Shown piece after piece: positions 18,513 to 27,058 of a stretch of DNA of 64,000 bases (position 1 is its first letter; the number at the start of each line of letters is the position of its first letter). Source of the stretch: Parabacteroides sp. PF5-6 (GTDB lineage Bacteria > Bacteroidota > Bacteroidia > Bacteroidales > Tannerellaceae); assembly GCF_029504695.1 (NCBI RefSeq), contig NZ_JAQFIN010000010.1:1-64000 (forward strand), in the 5' to 3' direction. Under the pieces are notes generated by a model. That model saw only the letters and a list, made by a program, of their open reading frames with translations. It was not told the origin of the DNA and did not search any database. Position numbers and translations under genes: made by a program.

Positions 18513-19961
18513 ATGAAACGCTTTACTAAAAAGATAATTTCTATTTTAGGGATTTTATGGATATGTGGAGGAGGGTTGCAGGCCCAAAGTCTGGATCAGG
18601 CAAAGAAACTATACAACGAAGGACAATATGCCGAAGCAAAACCGGCTTTCGAACGTTTGGTCAAACAAGCTCCCAACAACGGTTCATATAATCACTGGTA
18701 TGGTGTGTGCTGTTTTGAGACCGGCGATCTGGAAGGTGCCGAGAAATACCTCAAGGTCGGTGTGAACCGGAAGGTGCAGGAGTCTTATCGCTACCTGGCC
18801 GAAGTGTATTACCAGTTATACCGCTTCGACGAATCGGCCGAGCACTTCGACGAGTACATCACCCTATTGACGAAAAAGAAACAAGACATAGAACCTTTCC
18901 AACGACGCAAAGAGCAGGCCGAAAACGCCCAACGGATGCTAGAAAGAGTGGAAGACGTGCAGGTGATCGACAGTATGATCGTCAATAAAAACGACTTCCT
19001 CTCGGCTTACGTCTTAAGCGAAGAGAGTGGGACGCTGACGCCTTTCCGCGACTTCTTCCAGACCGGCACCGCCTCCTCTTCTACCGTCTATATGAACCAG
19101 AAAGGAGACAAGATCTTCTACGCCCAGGAAACACCCGAGAACGGTTACCGCCTGTTCACCCAATCCCACCTGTTGGATCACTGGGGCGACGAGAAACCCC
19201 TGACAATCAACGCCGAGAAAGCGGGCGAAGACAACTTCCCGTTCGTGCTTTCCGATGGCGTGACCTTGTATTACGGCTCGACCGGAGGCAACTCGCTGGG
19301 AGGATACGACTTGTTCGTCACACGCTACAACACCAATTCGGATACCTACCTCACCCCGGAGCAACTGGGTATGCCTTATAACTCACCCGCCAACGATTAT
19401 ATGATCGTGTTCGACGATGTGAAGAAACTGGGCTGGTTCGTTTCCGACCGCTACCAGACCGACGACCAGGTCTGCGTCTACCTGTTTATCCCCAACCTCA
19501 ACCGCTCGCGGATCGACGCCGAAGAGATCGAAACGAAACGCGCCCGGGCAATGCTCTACCCCATCTCCGCGACCTGGAAAGAAGGCGAAGACTATAGTCA
19601 GCAGATTCAGTTGGCACACGAAGTGATTCCTTTCGGAGAGACCCAGGTTCAGAAAGACTTTGAGTTTGTGATCAGTAACGACCGGGTGTACTTCACGCTC
19701 GACGAGATTAAAAGCCCGGAAGCACGCAACATCTACAGCAAAGTCGTTGAGATAAACAAACAGATCGAAGCGATCAACAAAGAAATGGCCCAGTTGCGCC
19801 AGTCCTTCCACGAAGGAAACAATACGCGGCGCGATCAGTTGCGTCCGCAGATCCTGCAAAACGAGCAGAAGGCCGACGCCCTCCTCTCTCAACTCTACGA
19901 ATTGGAGAAGAAAGCCCGTAACGCGGAGATTGTCTATTTGAGAAAAAACAACATCAGATAA
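18513..19961 (+). CDS. TPR and PD40/WD40-like repeat protein, periplasmic
   Basis: 482 residues with a signal peptide (ILGILWICGGGLQAQ). Residues about 25-130 contain TPR units (LYNEGQYAEAKPAFERLVKQ, EVYYQLYRFDESAEHFDEYI). About 200-330 contain PD40-like blades with the typical FVLSDGVTLYYGSTGGNSLG and YDLFVTRYN segments seen in OmpA-linked and gliding-type envelope proteins. A long C-terminal coiled coil (INKQIEAINKEMAQLRQ) ends the protein. No OmpA domain is present. It is the first gene of an operon with NfeD and flotillin, so it may belong to the same membrane-organising complex; that is inference. Confidence 0.75.
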   Translation: MKRFTKKIISILGILWICGGGLQAQSLDQAKKLYNEGQYAEAKPAFERLVKQAPNNGSYNHWYGVCCFETGDLEGAEKYLKVGVNRKVQESYRYLAEVYYQLYRFDESAEHFDEYITLLTKKKQDIEPFQRRKEQAENAQRMLERVEDVQVIDSMIVNKNDFLSAYVLSEESGTLTPFRDFFQTGTASSSTVYMNQKGDKIFYAQETPENGYRLFTQSHLLDHWGDEKPLTINAEKAGEDNFPFVLSDGVTLYYGSTGGNSLGGYDLFVTRYNTNSDTYLTPEQLGMPYNSPANDYMIVFDDVKKLGWFVSDRYQTDDQVCVYLFIPNLNRSRIDAEEIETKRARAMLYPISATWKEGEDYSQQIQLAHEVIPFGETQVQKDFEFVISNDRVYFTLDEIKSPEARNIYSKVVEINKQIEAINKEMAQLRQSFHEGNNTRRDQLRPQILQNEQKADALLSQLYELEKKARNAEIVYLRKNNIR

Positions 19962-19973
19962 CAAAGAAAAGAT

Positions 19974-20462
19974 ATGCTGAACATTATCATTATCGCTTTC
20001 CTGATGGGATTGGCCATTACGCTGGTTCTGGTGGAGATATTCTTGCTTCCCGGCATCACGTTCGCCGGCATCGGCGGAGCCTTGTTTGCCGTCGGTGGAG
20101 CGATTTATGCCTATACGATAAGTGCGACGGCCGGGCACATCACCCTGGTCACCTCAGTCGTCCTGTTCGGTTTGATCTTTTTCTTCCTCTTGCGGAAGAA
20201 CTCTTTCCGCCGGGTCGCCTTGCATACCGATGTGGATTCCAAACTGCCGTCGAGCCGCGAACTGGGCATCGCCGTTGGCGACGAAGGCATCACCCTGTCG
20301 CGCCTGGCACCGATCGGAAAAGCCAGTATCAAAGGTATTACGGTGGAAGCCAAATCCCGCGAGGAGTTTATCGACGAGCAGACCCCCGTGGTAGTCGTAC
20401 GGGTGGACGGCTACAATGTGGTGGTCGTACCCCAAAGTGAAACAAACGCAAACAATCTATAA
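19974..20462 (+). CDS. NfeD-like membrane protein
   Basis: 162 residues: two to three N-terminal membrane helices (IIIIAFLMGLAITLVLVEIF; GALFAVGGAIYAYTI; VVLFGLIFFFLL) and a C-terminal OB-fold domain (IAVGDEGITLSRLAPIGKAS ... VVVRVDGYNVVVVP). This is the short NfeD type without the ClpP-like protease domain. NfeD proteins are usually encoded beside flotillin/SPFH genes and assist membrane microdomain assembly; here floA follows after 30 bases, which supports the call. Confidence 0.88.
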   Translation: MLNIIIIAFLMGLAITLVLVEIFLLPGITFAGIGGALFAVGGAIYAYTISATAGHITLVTSVVLFGLIFFFLLRKNSFRRVALHTDVDSKLPSSRELGIAVGDEGITLSRLAPIGKASIKGITVEAKSREEFIDEQTPVVVVRVDGYNVVVVPQSETNANNL

Positions 20463-20492
20463 ACCGGCCTCGGCCACTTAATTCTTTTACAA

Positions 20493-21488
20493 ATGGAAAT
20501 AAGTTATATGCCTTTTCTTCTTCTGGCGGCAGCGGTATTCCTGCTGATCCTGTTCTTCTACTACGTGCCTTTCCTGTTGTGGATCTCGGCCAAAGTATCC
20601 GGCGTGAACATCTCTCTTTTGCAGTTGTTCCTGATGCGCATCCGTAATGTGCCACCTTCGGTGATTACCCGCGCGATGATCGAAGCCCATAAAGCAGGGC
20701 TGAAGATGCTTACCCGTGATGAACTGGAAGCCCACTACCTGGCCGGTGGCCATGTGGAACGGGTGGTGCATGCACTTGTTTCCGCTTCGAAAGCGAATAT
20801 CGACCTGACCTTCCAGATGGCTACGGCGATCGACCTGGCCGGCCGTGATGTGTTCGAAGCCGTTCAGATGTCGGTAAATCCGAAAGTGATCGATACGCCT
20901 CCCGTGACTGCCGTTTCGAAGAACGGTATCCAGCTGATCGCCAAAGCGCGTGTGACCGTACGGGCGAATATCCGCCAGTTGGTCGGGGGAGCCGGCGAAG
21001 AAACCATCCTGGCCCGCGTCGGCGAAGGGATTGTTTCTTCTATCGGATCGGCCGAAAATCATGAGACCGTATTGGAAAACCCGGACTCGATCTCCAAACT
21101 GGTACTGCGCAAAGGATTGGATGCCGGAACGGCTTTCGAGATCCTTTCCATTGATATCGCCGATATCGACATAGGTAAAAACATCGGTGCCGTCCTGCAG
21201 ATGGACCAGGCGCAAGCCGACAAGAACATCGCCCAGGCAAAAGCCGAAGAGCGTCGCGCGATGGCTGTTGCCATGGAGCAAGAGATGAAAGCCAAGGCAC
21301 AGGAAGCCCGCGCCAAGGTGATCGAAGCCGAAGCGGAGATCCCCAAAGCGATGGCCGAAGCCTTCCGTACGGGCAACCTGGGTATCATGGATTACTACCG
21401 CATGAAGAATATCGAAGCCGATACGGATATGCGCGAATCGATCGCCAAGCCGACGACAGGCACGCAGTCGAAACCTTTATCTAAATAA
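20493..21488 (+). CDS. floA: flotillin-like protein FloA
   Basis: SPFH-type scaffold of membrane microdomains. 331 residues: N-terminal hydrophobic segment ([20 protein letters not shown]), the FloA-type SPFH region ([40 protein letters not shown]), and an Ala/Glu-rich coiled coil ([20 protein letters not shown]) that drives oligomerisation. Length and motifs match B. subtilis FloA/YqfA. Co-transcribed with nfeD and, 7 bases later, a nucleoside phosphorylase gene whose link to flotillin is not obvious. Confidence 0.93.
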   Translation: MEISYMPFLLLAAAVFLLILFFYYVPFLLWISAKVSGVNISLLQLFLMRIRNVPPSVITRAMIEAHKAGLKMLTRDELEAHYLAGGHVERVVHALVSASKANIDLTFQMATAIDLAGRDVFEAVQMSVNPKVIDTPPVTAVSKNGIQLIAKARVTVRANIRQLVGGAGEETILARVGEGIVSSIGSAENHETVLENPDSISKLVLRKGLDAGTAFEILSIDIADIDIGKNIGAVLQMDQAQADKNIAQAKAEERRAMAVAMEQEMKAKAQEARAKVIEAEAEIPKAMAEAFRTGNLGIMDYYRMKNIEADTDMRESIAKPTTGTQSKPLSK

Positions 21489-21495
21489 AGAAACG

Positions 21496-22365
21496 ATGCG
21501 TACGATCCCCGCTTCTGAAATGCCGGTCAATGCAGATGGCAGTGCATTCCATCTGCATCTGAAACCGGAAAACCTTTCCGACCGGATCATTCTTGTTGGT
21601 GATCCGGCCCGGGTGACTGCGATTGCCTCCTACTTCGATACCGTCGAATGTGATGTGTCAAGCCGGGAGTTCCACACGATCACCGGGAACTACAAAGGCA
21701 AACGCATCACGGTCGTCTCGCACGGTATCGGCGGAGACAATATCGATATCGTCCTGACCGAACTGGATGCCTTAGCCAATATCGACTTTGAAACGCGGAC
21801 GATCCGTCCGGAGTTCCGCCAACTGACGCTGGTGCGTATCGGCACCTCCGGTGGCCTGCAGCCCACCGTGCCTATCGGCACCTATGTCGCTGCCGAACGG
21901 GCGATCGGATTCGATGGCGTGATCTATTTCTATGGCGAGAACGAGGATGTGCGGGATATGGACTTCGAAACAGCCCTTTGCCACCAGCTCAATTGGTCGA
22001 TCGAAGGCCTTTCGCCCTATGTTATTCCTGCCGACCCTGAGCTGACCGAGCAGATCACCCGGTCGGATATCATCCGGGGCTGTACGATCGCGACCAACGG
22101 ATTTTATGGTGCCCAGGGGCGTTTCCTGCGTCTCCCCCTGGCCGATCCCGAATTGAACCGCAAAATCGAAGCCTTCCAATACGACGGCTGCCGGATCACG
22201 AACTTCGAGATGGAAAGTGCCGCCCTGGCCGGACTGTCCGCCCTGATGGGACACCGCGCCCTGACGGTCTGCTGCATTATCGCCGGTCGCGTAGCCAAAG
22301 AGATGAACACCAACTACAAAGACAGCCTGACCGGGCTGATCGAAACGGTGTTGGAAAGAATATAA
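21496..22365 (+). CDS. udp: uridine phosphorylase-type nucleoside phosphorylase
   Basis: Phosphorolytic cleavage of a nucleoside to base and ribose-1-phosphate (salvage). The 289 residues show the NP-I fold: ILVGDPARVTAIASYF (phosphate loop), SHGIGGDNIDIVLTELDALA, RIGTSGGLQPTVPIGTYV and NFEMESAALAGLSALMGHRA (ribose-binding Met-Glu-Ser). These fit uridine phosphorylase better than purine nucleoside phosphorylase, but substrate choice is not certain. Last gene before a stem-loop terminator, 7 bases after floA. Confidence 0.82.
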   Translation: MRTIPASEMPVNADGSAFHLHLKPENLSDRIILVGDPARVTAIASYFDTVECDVSSREFHTITGNYKGKRITVVSHGIGGDNIDIVLTELDALANIDFETRTIRPEFRQLTLVRIGTSGGLQPTVPIGTYVAAERAIGFDGVIYFYGENEDVRDMDFETALCHQLNWSIEGLSPYVIPADPELTEQITRSDIIRGCTIATNGFYGAQGRFLRLPLADPELNRKIEAFQYDGCRITNFEMESAALAGLSALMGHRALTVCCIIAGRVAKEMNTNYKDSLTGLIETVLERI

Positions 22366-22368
22366 GAG

Positions 22369-22399
22369 AATGAAGAATGAGCACTCCTCATTCTTCATT
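22369..22399 (+). terminator. terminator after udp
   Basis: A 13-bp perfect stem (AATGAAGAATGAG with its complement) with a 5-base loop, then a T-rich run. The downstream dsbD promoter begins within ten bases. Confidence 0.7.
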
Positions 22400-22406
22400 T
22401 TATTTA

Positions 22407-22414
22407 TATCTTTG
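22407..22414 (+). promoter_or_regulatory. -7 box for dsbD (TATCTTTG)
   Basis: Exact match 50 bases upstream of the dsbD ATG, directly after the udp terminator. Confidence 0.55.
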
Positions 22415-22464
22415 CAGCCTAAAAACGTCATACTAAACGAATCACTGAAAAGATTTTATCGGAC

Positions 22465-24432
22465 ATGAAAAAGTTCCTTTACATTATTATTAGCCTCACC
22501 CTATGGACCGTAGCGGCGCAGGCGCAGATATTCGAAGCCGTCACGTGGAAAATCAACCTCGAAGATAACGGCACAGTGGAAAAAGCAATTGTATTCACGG
22601 CGACCTGCGAACCGGGTTGGCACCTCTACGACATGAACCTGCCCGAAGGCGGGCCCGTCTCCACCTCATTCACCTTCGAGACCGTAAACGGTGCCGAACT
22701 GATCGGCACACCGACCGCTTCGGTCGAACCCATATCCGTGTACGACGAACAGTTCGCCATGAACCTGCGCTGGTTTGGCGGAACGGTCAGCTTCCGGCAG
22801 GCGTTCAAGGTGACCGACGCCAATGCCTTCAAGATCGCTGGTGAATTGGAGTATATGGCTTGCAACGACGAGACCTGTACCCCACCCGACCGGATCGAAT
22901 TTGATTTCGGCGATGCTCCGGCCGCCAGCCAACCGGTCGATATCCAACCGCTGACCTTGGCTACGCCACCCGCTGCAGCGACAGGGCTGACCGACAACCG
23001 TGTGCTCTGGGAACCGGTGATCGACGAGATGAAAGCTTATGGCGATGCGGTAGTCTCCGCTGCCGATACGTCCTGGATCTTTATTCTTTTGGCAGGATTT
23101 GTCGGCGGACTGATTGCCCTGTTGACACCCTGCGTATGGCCGATGATTCCCATGACGGTCAGCTTCTTCCTCAAACGGACGAAAGACCGCAAAAAAGCGA
23201 TCCGCGATGCGCTGACCTACGGCGTTTCGATCATTGTGATCTACCTGGTGATGGGACTATTGATCACCGGTATCTTCGGTGCCAGCGCCCTGAACGACCT
23301 GTCGACCAATGCGGTCTTCAATATATTGTTCTGCTTGTTATTGGTTGTTTTTGCCATCTCGTTCTTCGGCGCCTTCGAAATGGTATTGCCGGCATCGTGG
23401 ACGAACAAGCTGGATGAGAAAGCGGACTCGACGACCGGTCTGTTGAGCATATTCTTTATGGCTTTCACCCTGGTACTGGTTTCTTTCTCCTGTACCGGAC
23501 CGATTATTGGCACGTTACTGGTGCAGGCGGCTTCTATGGGCTCGTTGTTTGGCCCGGCGATCGGTATGTTCGGCTTCGCTCTGGCATTGGCTATTCCTTT
23601 CAGTGTCTTTGCGATCTTCCCGAATATGCTTCAGAACATGCCCAAATCCGGTGGATGGTTGAATTCCGTGAAGGTGGTACTGGGATTCCTGGAACTGGCG
23701 TTAGCCTTGAAGTTCCTTTCCGTTGCCGACCTGGCGTATGGCTGGCGCATCCTCGACCGGGAAGTATTCCTGGTGCTCTGGATTGTGATCTTTGCGCTCT
23801 TGGGCTTCTACCTGATCGGCAAGATCAAGTTCAGCCACGATAGCGACCTGAAGTTTGTCAGCGTACCCCGCCTGTTTATGGCGATCGTCTCTTTTGCTTT
23901 TGCCATCTATATGGTTCCGGGACTCTGGGGGGCGCCATTGAAAGCCATCAGTGCTTTTGCTCCTCCGCTCTATACTCAGGATTTCAATCTTTACGACGAT
24001 GAAGTACATGCCTATTCCGACGACTTCGAATCCGGCATGGCGTATGCCAAACGGATGAATAAACCGGTGATGATCGACTTCTCCGGTTACGGCTGCGTGA
24101 ACTGCCGGAAGATGGAGAATGCCGTGTGGACCGATCCGAAAGTCAAACAGATACTGGAGAACGACTATGTCCTGATCACCCTGTTTGTGGACGACAAGAC
24201 CCGCCTGCCGGAAACGATAGAGATCGAAGAATATGGTAAGACGCGGAAATTGAAAACCGTAGGCGACAAATGGAGCTACCTGCAACGCAGTAAGTTTGGG
24301 GCGAACGCCCAACCCTTCTACGTCCTGCTCGACAACGAAGGAAAGCCGTTAGGTCCCTCCTATGCCTACAATGAAGATGTATCGAAATACATTCAGTTCT
24401 TGCAAGAGGGGCTGAAGCAGTATAAGAAATAA
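22465..24432 (+). CDS. dsbD: thiol:disulfide interchange protein DsbD
   Basis: Carries reducing power from cytosolic thioredoxin to periplasmic substrates. 655 residues in three parts: signal peptide and N-terminal alpha domain (about 20-150) with the redox pair in ACNDETCTPP; a central domain of eight or so helices with LLTPCVWPMIPMTVSFF and LVSFSCTGPIIGTLL, each holding a membrane Cys; and a C-terminal thioredoxin-like domain with GYGCVNCRKMEN (CxxC). All six expected cysteines are visible. Monocistronic, with its own promoter, followed by a decanucleotide dyad array. Confidence 0.93.
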   Translation: MKKFLYIIISLTLWTVAAQAQIFEAVTWKINLEDNGTVEKAIVFTATCEPGWHLYDMNLPEGGPVSTSFTFETVNGAELIGTPTASVEPISVYDEQFAMNLRWFGGTVSFRQAFKVTDANAFKIAGELEYMACNDETCTPPDRIEFDFGDAPAASQPVDIQPLTLATPPAAATGLTDNRVLWEPVIDEMKAYGDAVVSAADTSWIFILLAGFVGGLIALLTPCVWPMIPMTVSFFLKRTKDRKKAIRDALTYGVSIIVIYLVMGLLITGIFGASALNDLSTNAVFNILFCLLLVVFAISFFGAFEMVLPASWTNKLDEKADSTTGLLSIFFMAFTLVLVSFSCTGPIIGTLLVQAASMGSLFGPAIGMFGFALALAIPFSVFAIFPNMLQNMPKSGGWLNSVKVVLGFLELALALKFLSVADLAYGWRILDREVFLVLWIVIFALLGFYLIGKIKFSHDSDLKFVSVPRLFMAIVSFAFAIYMVPGLWGAPLKAISAFAPPLYTQDFNLYDDEVHAYSDDFESGMAYAKRMNKPVMIDFSGYGCVNCRKMENAVWTDPKVKQILENDYVLITLFVDDKTRLPETIEIEEYGKTRKLKTVGDKWSYLQRSKFGANAQPFYVLLDNEGKPLGPSYAYNEDVSKYIQFLQEGLKQYKK

Positions 24433-24450
24433 GGGGGTTAAGGACTGTTC

Positions 24451-24530
24451 TTATGAACTCCTATGAGTTCTTATGAGTTCTTATGAATTCATAGGAACTC
24501 ATAAGAGCTCATAAGAGCTCATAGGAAGCC
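24451..24530. repeat. 10-bp periodic palindromic array between dsbD and mazG
   Basis: Eight successive decamers of the type TATGAGTTCT, switching strand at the centre TGAATTCA (24484-24491). The left half is thus the reverse complement of the right half with a few mismatches. It could fold as one 38-bp hairpin and may terminate dsbD. It lies 16 bases before the mazG start, so it would form the mazG leader. Confidence 0.8.
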
Positions 24531-24546
24531 CAAAAAACAATGATAA

Positions 24547-25353
24547 ATGACTAACAAAGAAGAACGACTACAAGCCTTCGGCCGCCTATTGGATGTGATG
24601 GATGAGCTCCGGGAGAAATGCCCCTGGGACCGCAAACAGACCAACGAAAGCCTGCGCTCCAACACCATCGAAGAAACCTACGAACTCTGCGACGCCCTAA
24701 TCCGCGACGATAATAACGGGATCAAAGAAGAACTGGGCGACCTCTTATTGCATATTGTATTCTATGCCAAGATCGGGGAAGAGAAAGAAGCATTCGATAT
24801 CAAAGAGGTGTGTAACGCGATCTGCGACAAGCTGATCTTCCGCCACCCCCATGTGTTCGGCACCGCCGAAGCCAATACCCCGCAGCAGGTCGAACAAAGC
24901 TGGGAACAGATCAAACTCAAAGAAAAAGGAGGCAGTAAAACCGTACTGCAAGGCGTACCGGCCGGGCTCCCCTCCATCGTCAAAGCGCACCGGATCCAGG
25001 ACAAAGCGCGCAATGTCGGCTTCGACTGGGAAGAACGCGAACAGGTATGGGATAAGGTACGGGAAGAGCTGAGCGAACTTCAGACCGAGATCAACCGGAT
25101 GGAAGACGACCGGATGGAAGACGAATTCGGCGATCTGTTTTTCAGCCTGATCAATGCCGCCCGCCTCTACAAGATCAATCCGGATAATGCGTTGGAACGT
25201 ACCAACCAGAAATTCATCCGCCGATTCAATTATCTGGAAGCCTATGCCAAGCAGCAGGGACGCTCACTCAAAGAAATGACGCTCGAAGAAATGGACCGGA
25301 TATGGAATGAAGCCAAAAGAAATGAAAAAGAGCCTCATTCTCATAACTCATAA
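24547..25353 (+). CDS. mazG: nucleoside triphosphate pyrophosphohydrolase MazG
   Basis: Hydrolyses NTPs to NMP and pyrophosphate; a house-cleaning enzyme that also affects ppGpp. 268 residues with two MazG domains: the N-terminal one has CPWDRKQTNESLRSNTIEET and EELGDLLLHIVFYAKI (the metal-binding ExxE...ExxD helices), the C-terminal one DEFGDLFFSLINAARLYKI. Full-length like E. coli MazG. Its last codons (SHNS) and the stop lie in short CATAATT repeats. No mazEF genes are adjacent, and the name does not imply a toxin system. Confidence 0.92.
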   Translation: MTNKEERLQAFGRLLDVMDELREKCPWDRKQTNESLRSNTIEETYELCDALIRDDNNGIKEELGDLLLHIVFYAKIGEEKEAFDIKEVCNAICDKLIFRHPHVFGTAEANTPQQVEQSWEQIKLKEKGGSKTVLQGVPAGLPSIVKAHRIQDKARNVGFDWEEREQVWDKVREELSELQTEINRMEDDRMEDEFGDLFFSLINAARLYKINPDNALERTNQKFIRRFNYLEAYAKQQGRSLKEMTLEEMDRIWNEAKRNEKEPHSHNS

Positions 25354-25370
25354 TTCATAATTCATAATTT
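25341..25370. repeat. short CATAATT tandem repeat at mazG 3' end
   Basis: Three to four copies of a 9-base unit (ATAATTCAT) run across the mazG stop codon. Simple AT-rich tandem sequence of no obvious function. Confidence 0.6.
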
Positions 25371-25400
25371 TTTCTATATATTTATGCCAAATTAGAGAAA

Positions 25401-25952
25401 ATGCAGCAATATACCGAAGATGACATTGTGAAGCAGTTGCGCGATCCGGAAAAACAACGGAGCGCGTTTACGAAGATTGTGAGCATGTATGGCGAAAAGC
25501 TCTATTGGCAGATCCGTAAAATGGTTTTGGATCATGATGATGCGAACGATATACTCCAGAACACTTTCCTGAAAGCGTGGACAAACATCGACTACTTTCG
25601 GGGAGAGGCCAAGATGTCAACCTGGTTGTATAAGATTGCATTCAATGAATGCATCACATTCCTGAACAAGCAACGTGCCATGAACAATATATCCATGGAC
25701 GATACGGATGTCTTCCTGTTGGAACGGCTGAAAGGCGATGAGTATTTCGATGGCGAGGAAGCCCAGATGAAATTACAGCAGGCGATTCTCTCCTTACCGG
25801 AGAAACAACGCATTGTATTCAACTTGAAATACTTTGATGAAATGAAATACGATGAGATGTCTGACATATTGGGGACCTCCGTCGGAGCCTTGAAAGCCTC
25901 TTATCACCATGCGGTAAAAAAAGTCGAGGAGTTTTTAACAAAAGATCTTTAA
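25401..25952 (+). CDS. ECF-type RNA polymerase sigma factor
   Basis: 183 residues, the size of group 4 sigma factors. Region 2 spans about 20-90 with DDANDILQNTFLKAWTNI and GEAKMSTWLYKIAFNECI. Region 4 spans about 130-180 with LPEKQRIVFNLKYFDEMK and the helix-turn-helix SDILGTSVGALKASYHHAVK. It should direct RNA polymerase to a small regulon under control of the downstream membrane protein. The next gene starts 47 bases later, and a third small secreted protein completes the set. No consensus target promoter can be read from one locus. Confidence 0.9.
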   Translation: MQQYTEDDIVKQLRDPEKQRSAFTKIVSMYGEKLYWQIRKMVLDHDDANDILQNTFLKAWTNIDYFRGEAKMSTWLYKIAFNECITFLNKQRAMNNISMDDTDVFLLERLKGDEYFDGEEAQMKLQQAILSLPEKQRIVFNLKYFDEMKYDEMSDILGTSVGALKASYHHAVKKVEEFLTKDL

Positions 25953-25999
25953 ACCATTTAGAGTTCGTATCGTCTAAGCTACAGTAAAAGTAAGTGTTT

Positions 26000-26383
26000 A
26001 TGAAAAAGAGACAATCCAATCTGGAAGAATTCAAGGGAGAGAATCCGTTCAAAGTACCTGAAGGATACTTTGAGAACCTCACGACGCAGATCATGAGTAA
26101 CCTCCCCGAGCAACCGGCCCGCGAGCCGGCGAAAGTCGTCTCCATGGCCGACCGTATCCGCCCCTGGCTGTATATGGCCGCAGTTTTCGTCGGGCTTCTC
26201 CTGTTCTTCAGGGCACTTATCGGCATTACAAATACTGACGAGAGCGGGCAAACCCAAGAGCCGCTTTTGGTACATACCGAAGTGTCTACTGACTTCTACG
26301 ACGAGGATGAAGAGTATTTAGAATATCTGGAAAATCAGTATGCAAACTATATTTTAGCAGAAGAAATGGCTTTTTCTGAATAA
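26000..26383 (+). CDS. one-TM protein downstream of sigma factor, candidate anti-sigma
   Basis: 127 residues from the ATG at 26000 (an in-frame GTG six bases upstream is less likely). The first 55 residues are polar and cytoplasmic with the recurring Bacteroidetes motif NPFKVPEGYFENL. One membrane helix follows (LYMAAVFVGLLLFFRALIGI) and then an acidic periplasmic tail. The order sigma gene then one-TM protein is typical of sigma/anti-sigma pairs, although no zinc-type anti-sigma motif (HxxxCxxC) is present. Function is inferred from position and topology. Confidence 0.6.
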   Translation: MKKRQSNLEEFKGENPFKVPEGYFENLTTQIMSNLPEQPAREPAKVVSMADRIRPWLYMAAVFVGLLLFFRALIGITNTDESGQTQEPLLVHTEVSTDFYDEDEEYLEYLENQYANYILAEEMAFSE

Positions 26384-26432
26384 AATGCAAATAACTCGAT
26401 GGTTTTTATATATATTTTGTAAATAAACTTGT

Positions 26433-26933
26433 ATGGATAAAATATTTTTTATTACATTTGTCGCGGTTTCAATGTTAATCTCTTTAGGCGCGAACGCCCA
26501 GGAAAACAAAAGGGAGAGAAATTTTGACCGGGAAGCCTTCGAAGCAAAACGAAACGCTTTCATTACCGCGGAGATCGGATTAACCCCTGAAGAAGCGGCC
26601 GAATTTATTCCTCTGTGTGATGAGTTACGACGCAAAAGGTTTGAAATAGGCAGAGAATGTCGTAGTCTATCCAGAGAAGTAAACAGAAAAGAAAATCCGA
26701 CAGCGGAAGAATACACCAAGGCAATTGACACCTGTCTGGAGGTAAGCATCAGAGAAGCCGAGTTGGATAAAGAGTATTATGAAAAGTTTAAAAAGATTCT
26801 CTCACCGGAGAAACTCTATAAATACAGAGACGCCGAATTCAAATTTGCCCGTCAGTTTATGAGAGGAAATTCCGGACAACATGGGAACAGCGGAAGACCG
26901 CAAGGTAACCCGGAGAATCAAAAGAAGAAATAA
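26433..26933 (+). CDS. Spy/CpxP-like periplasmic protein
   Basis: 166 residues: signal peptide (FVAVSMLISLGANAQ), then a charged all-helical region with EIGLTPEEAAEFIPLCDELR, resembling the LTxxQ-type helical hairpin of Spy, CpxP and the metal sensor CnrX, and a Gly/Asn/Gln-rich tail. Bacteroidetes proteins of this kind beside ECF sigma genes are often called sensors of ECF sigma factors. Third gene after the sigma and one-TM genes; it probably senses an envelope condition and acts through the one-TM protein. Assignment rests on composition, helix pattern and context. Confidence 0.6.
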   Translation: MDKIFFITFVAVSMLISLGANAQENKRERNFDREAFEAKRNAFITAEIGLTPEEAAEFIPLCDELRRKRFEIGRECRSLSREVNRKENPTAEEYTKAIDTCLEVSIREAELDKEYYEKFKKILSPEKLYKYRDAEFKFARQFMRGNSGQHGNSGRPQGNPENQKKK

Positions 26934-26992
26934 AGAAATTATCATTATTTGTGTTTTTTGTTTAGATTTAGTTTTGGCGTTTAAGTTAAGGG

Positions 26993-27032
26993 AGGGGTGG
27001 CGACGTGATGTCGGTTCCCCTTTGATTTTTTT
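26993..27032 (+). terminator. terminator after Spy-like gene
   Basis: GGGGTGGCGAC pairs with GTCGGTTCCCC with two internal mismatches, and a T-rich run follows. It lies between converging genes. Confidence 0.5.
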
Positions 27033-27058
27033 AGCCCCTCGCATTTCCGCTCCCAATC

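Noticed and set aside
24451-24530. CRISPR array
   Set aside because: The decamers are contiguous with no spacers, change strand at the centre, and no cas genes are present.
24547-25353. mazG as part of a MazEF toxin-antitoxin module
   Set aside because: It encodes a full two-domain pyrophosphohydrolase, with no mazE or mazF gene adjacent.
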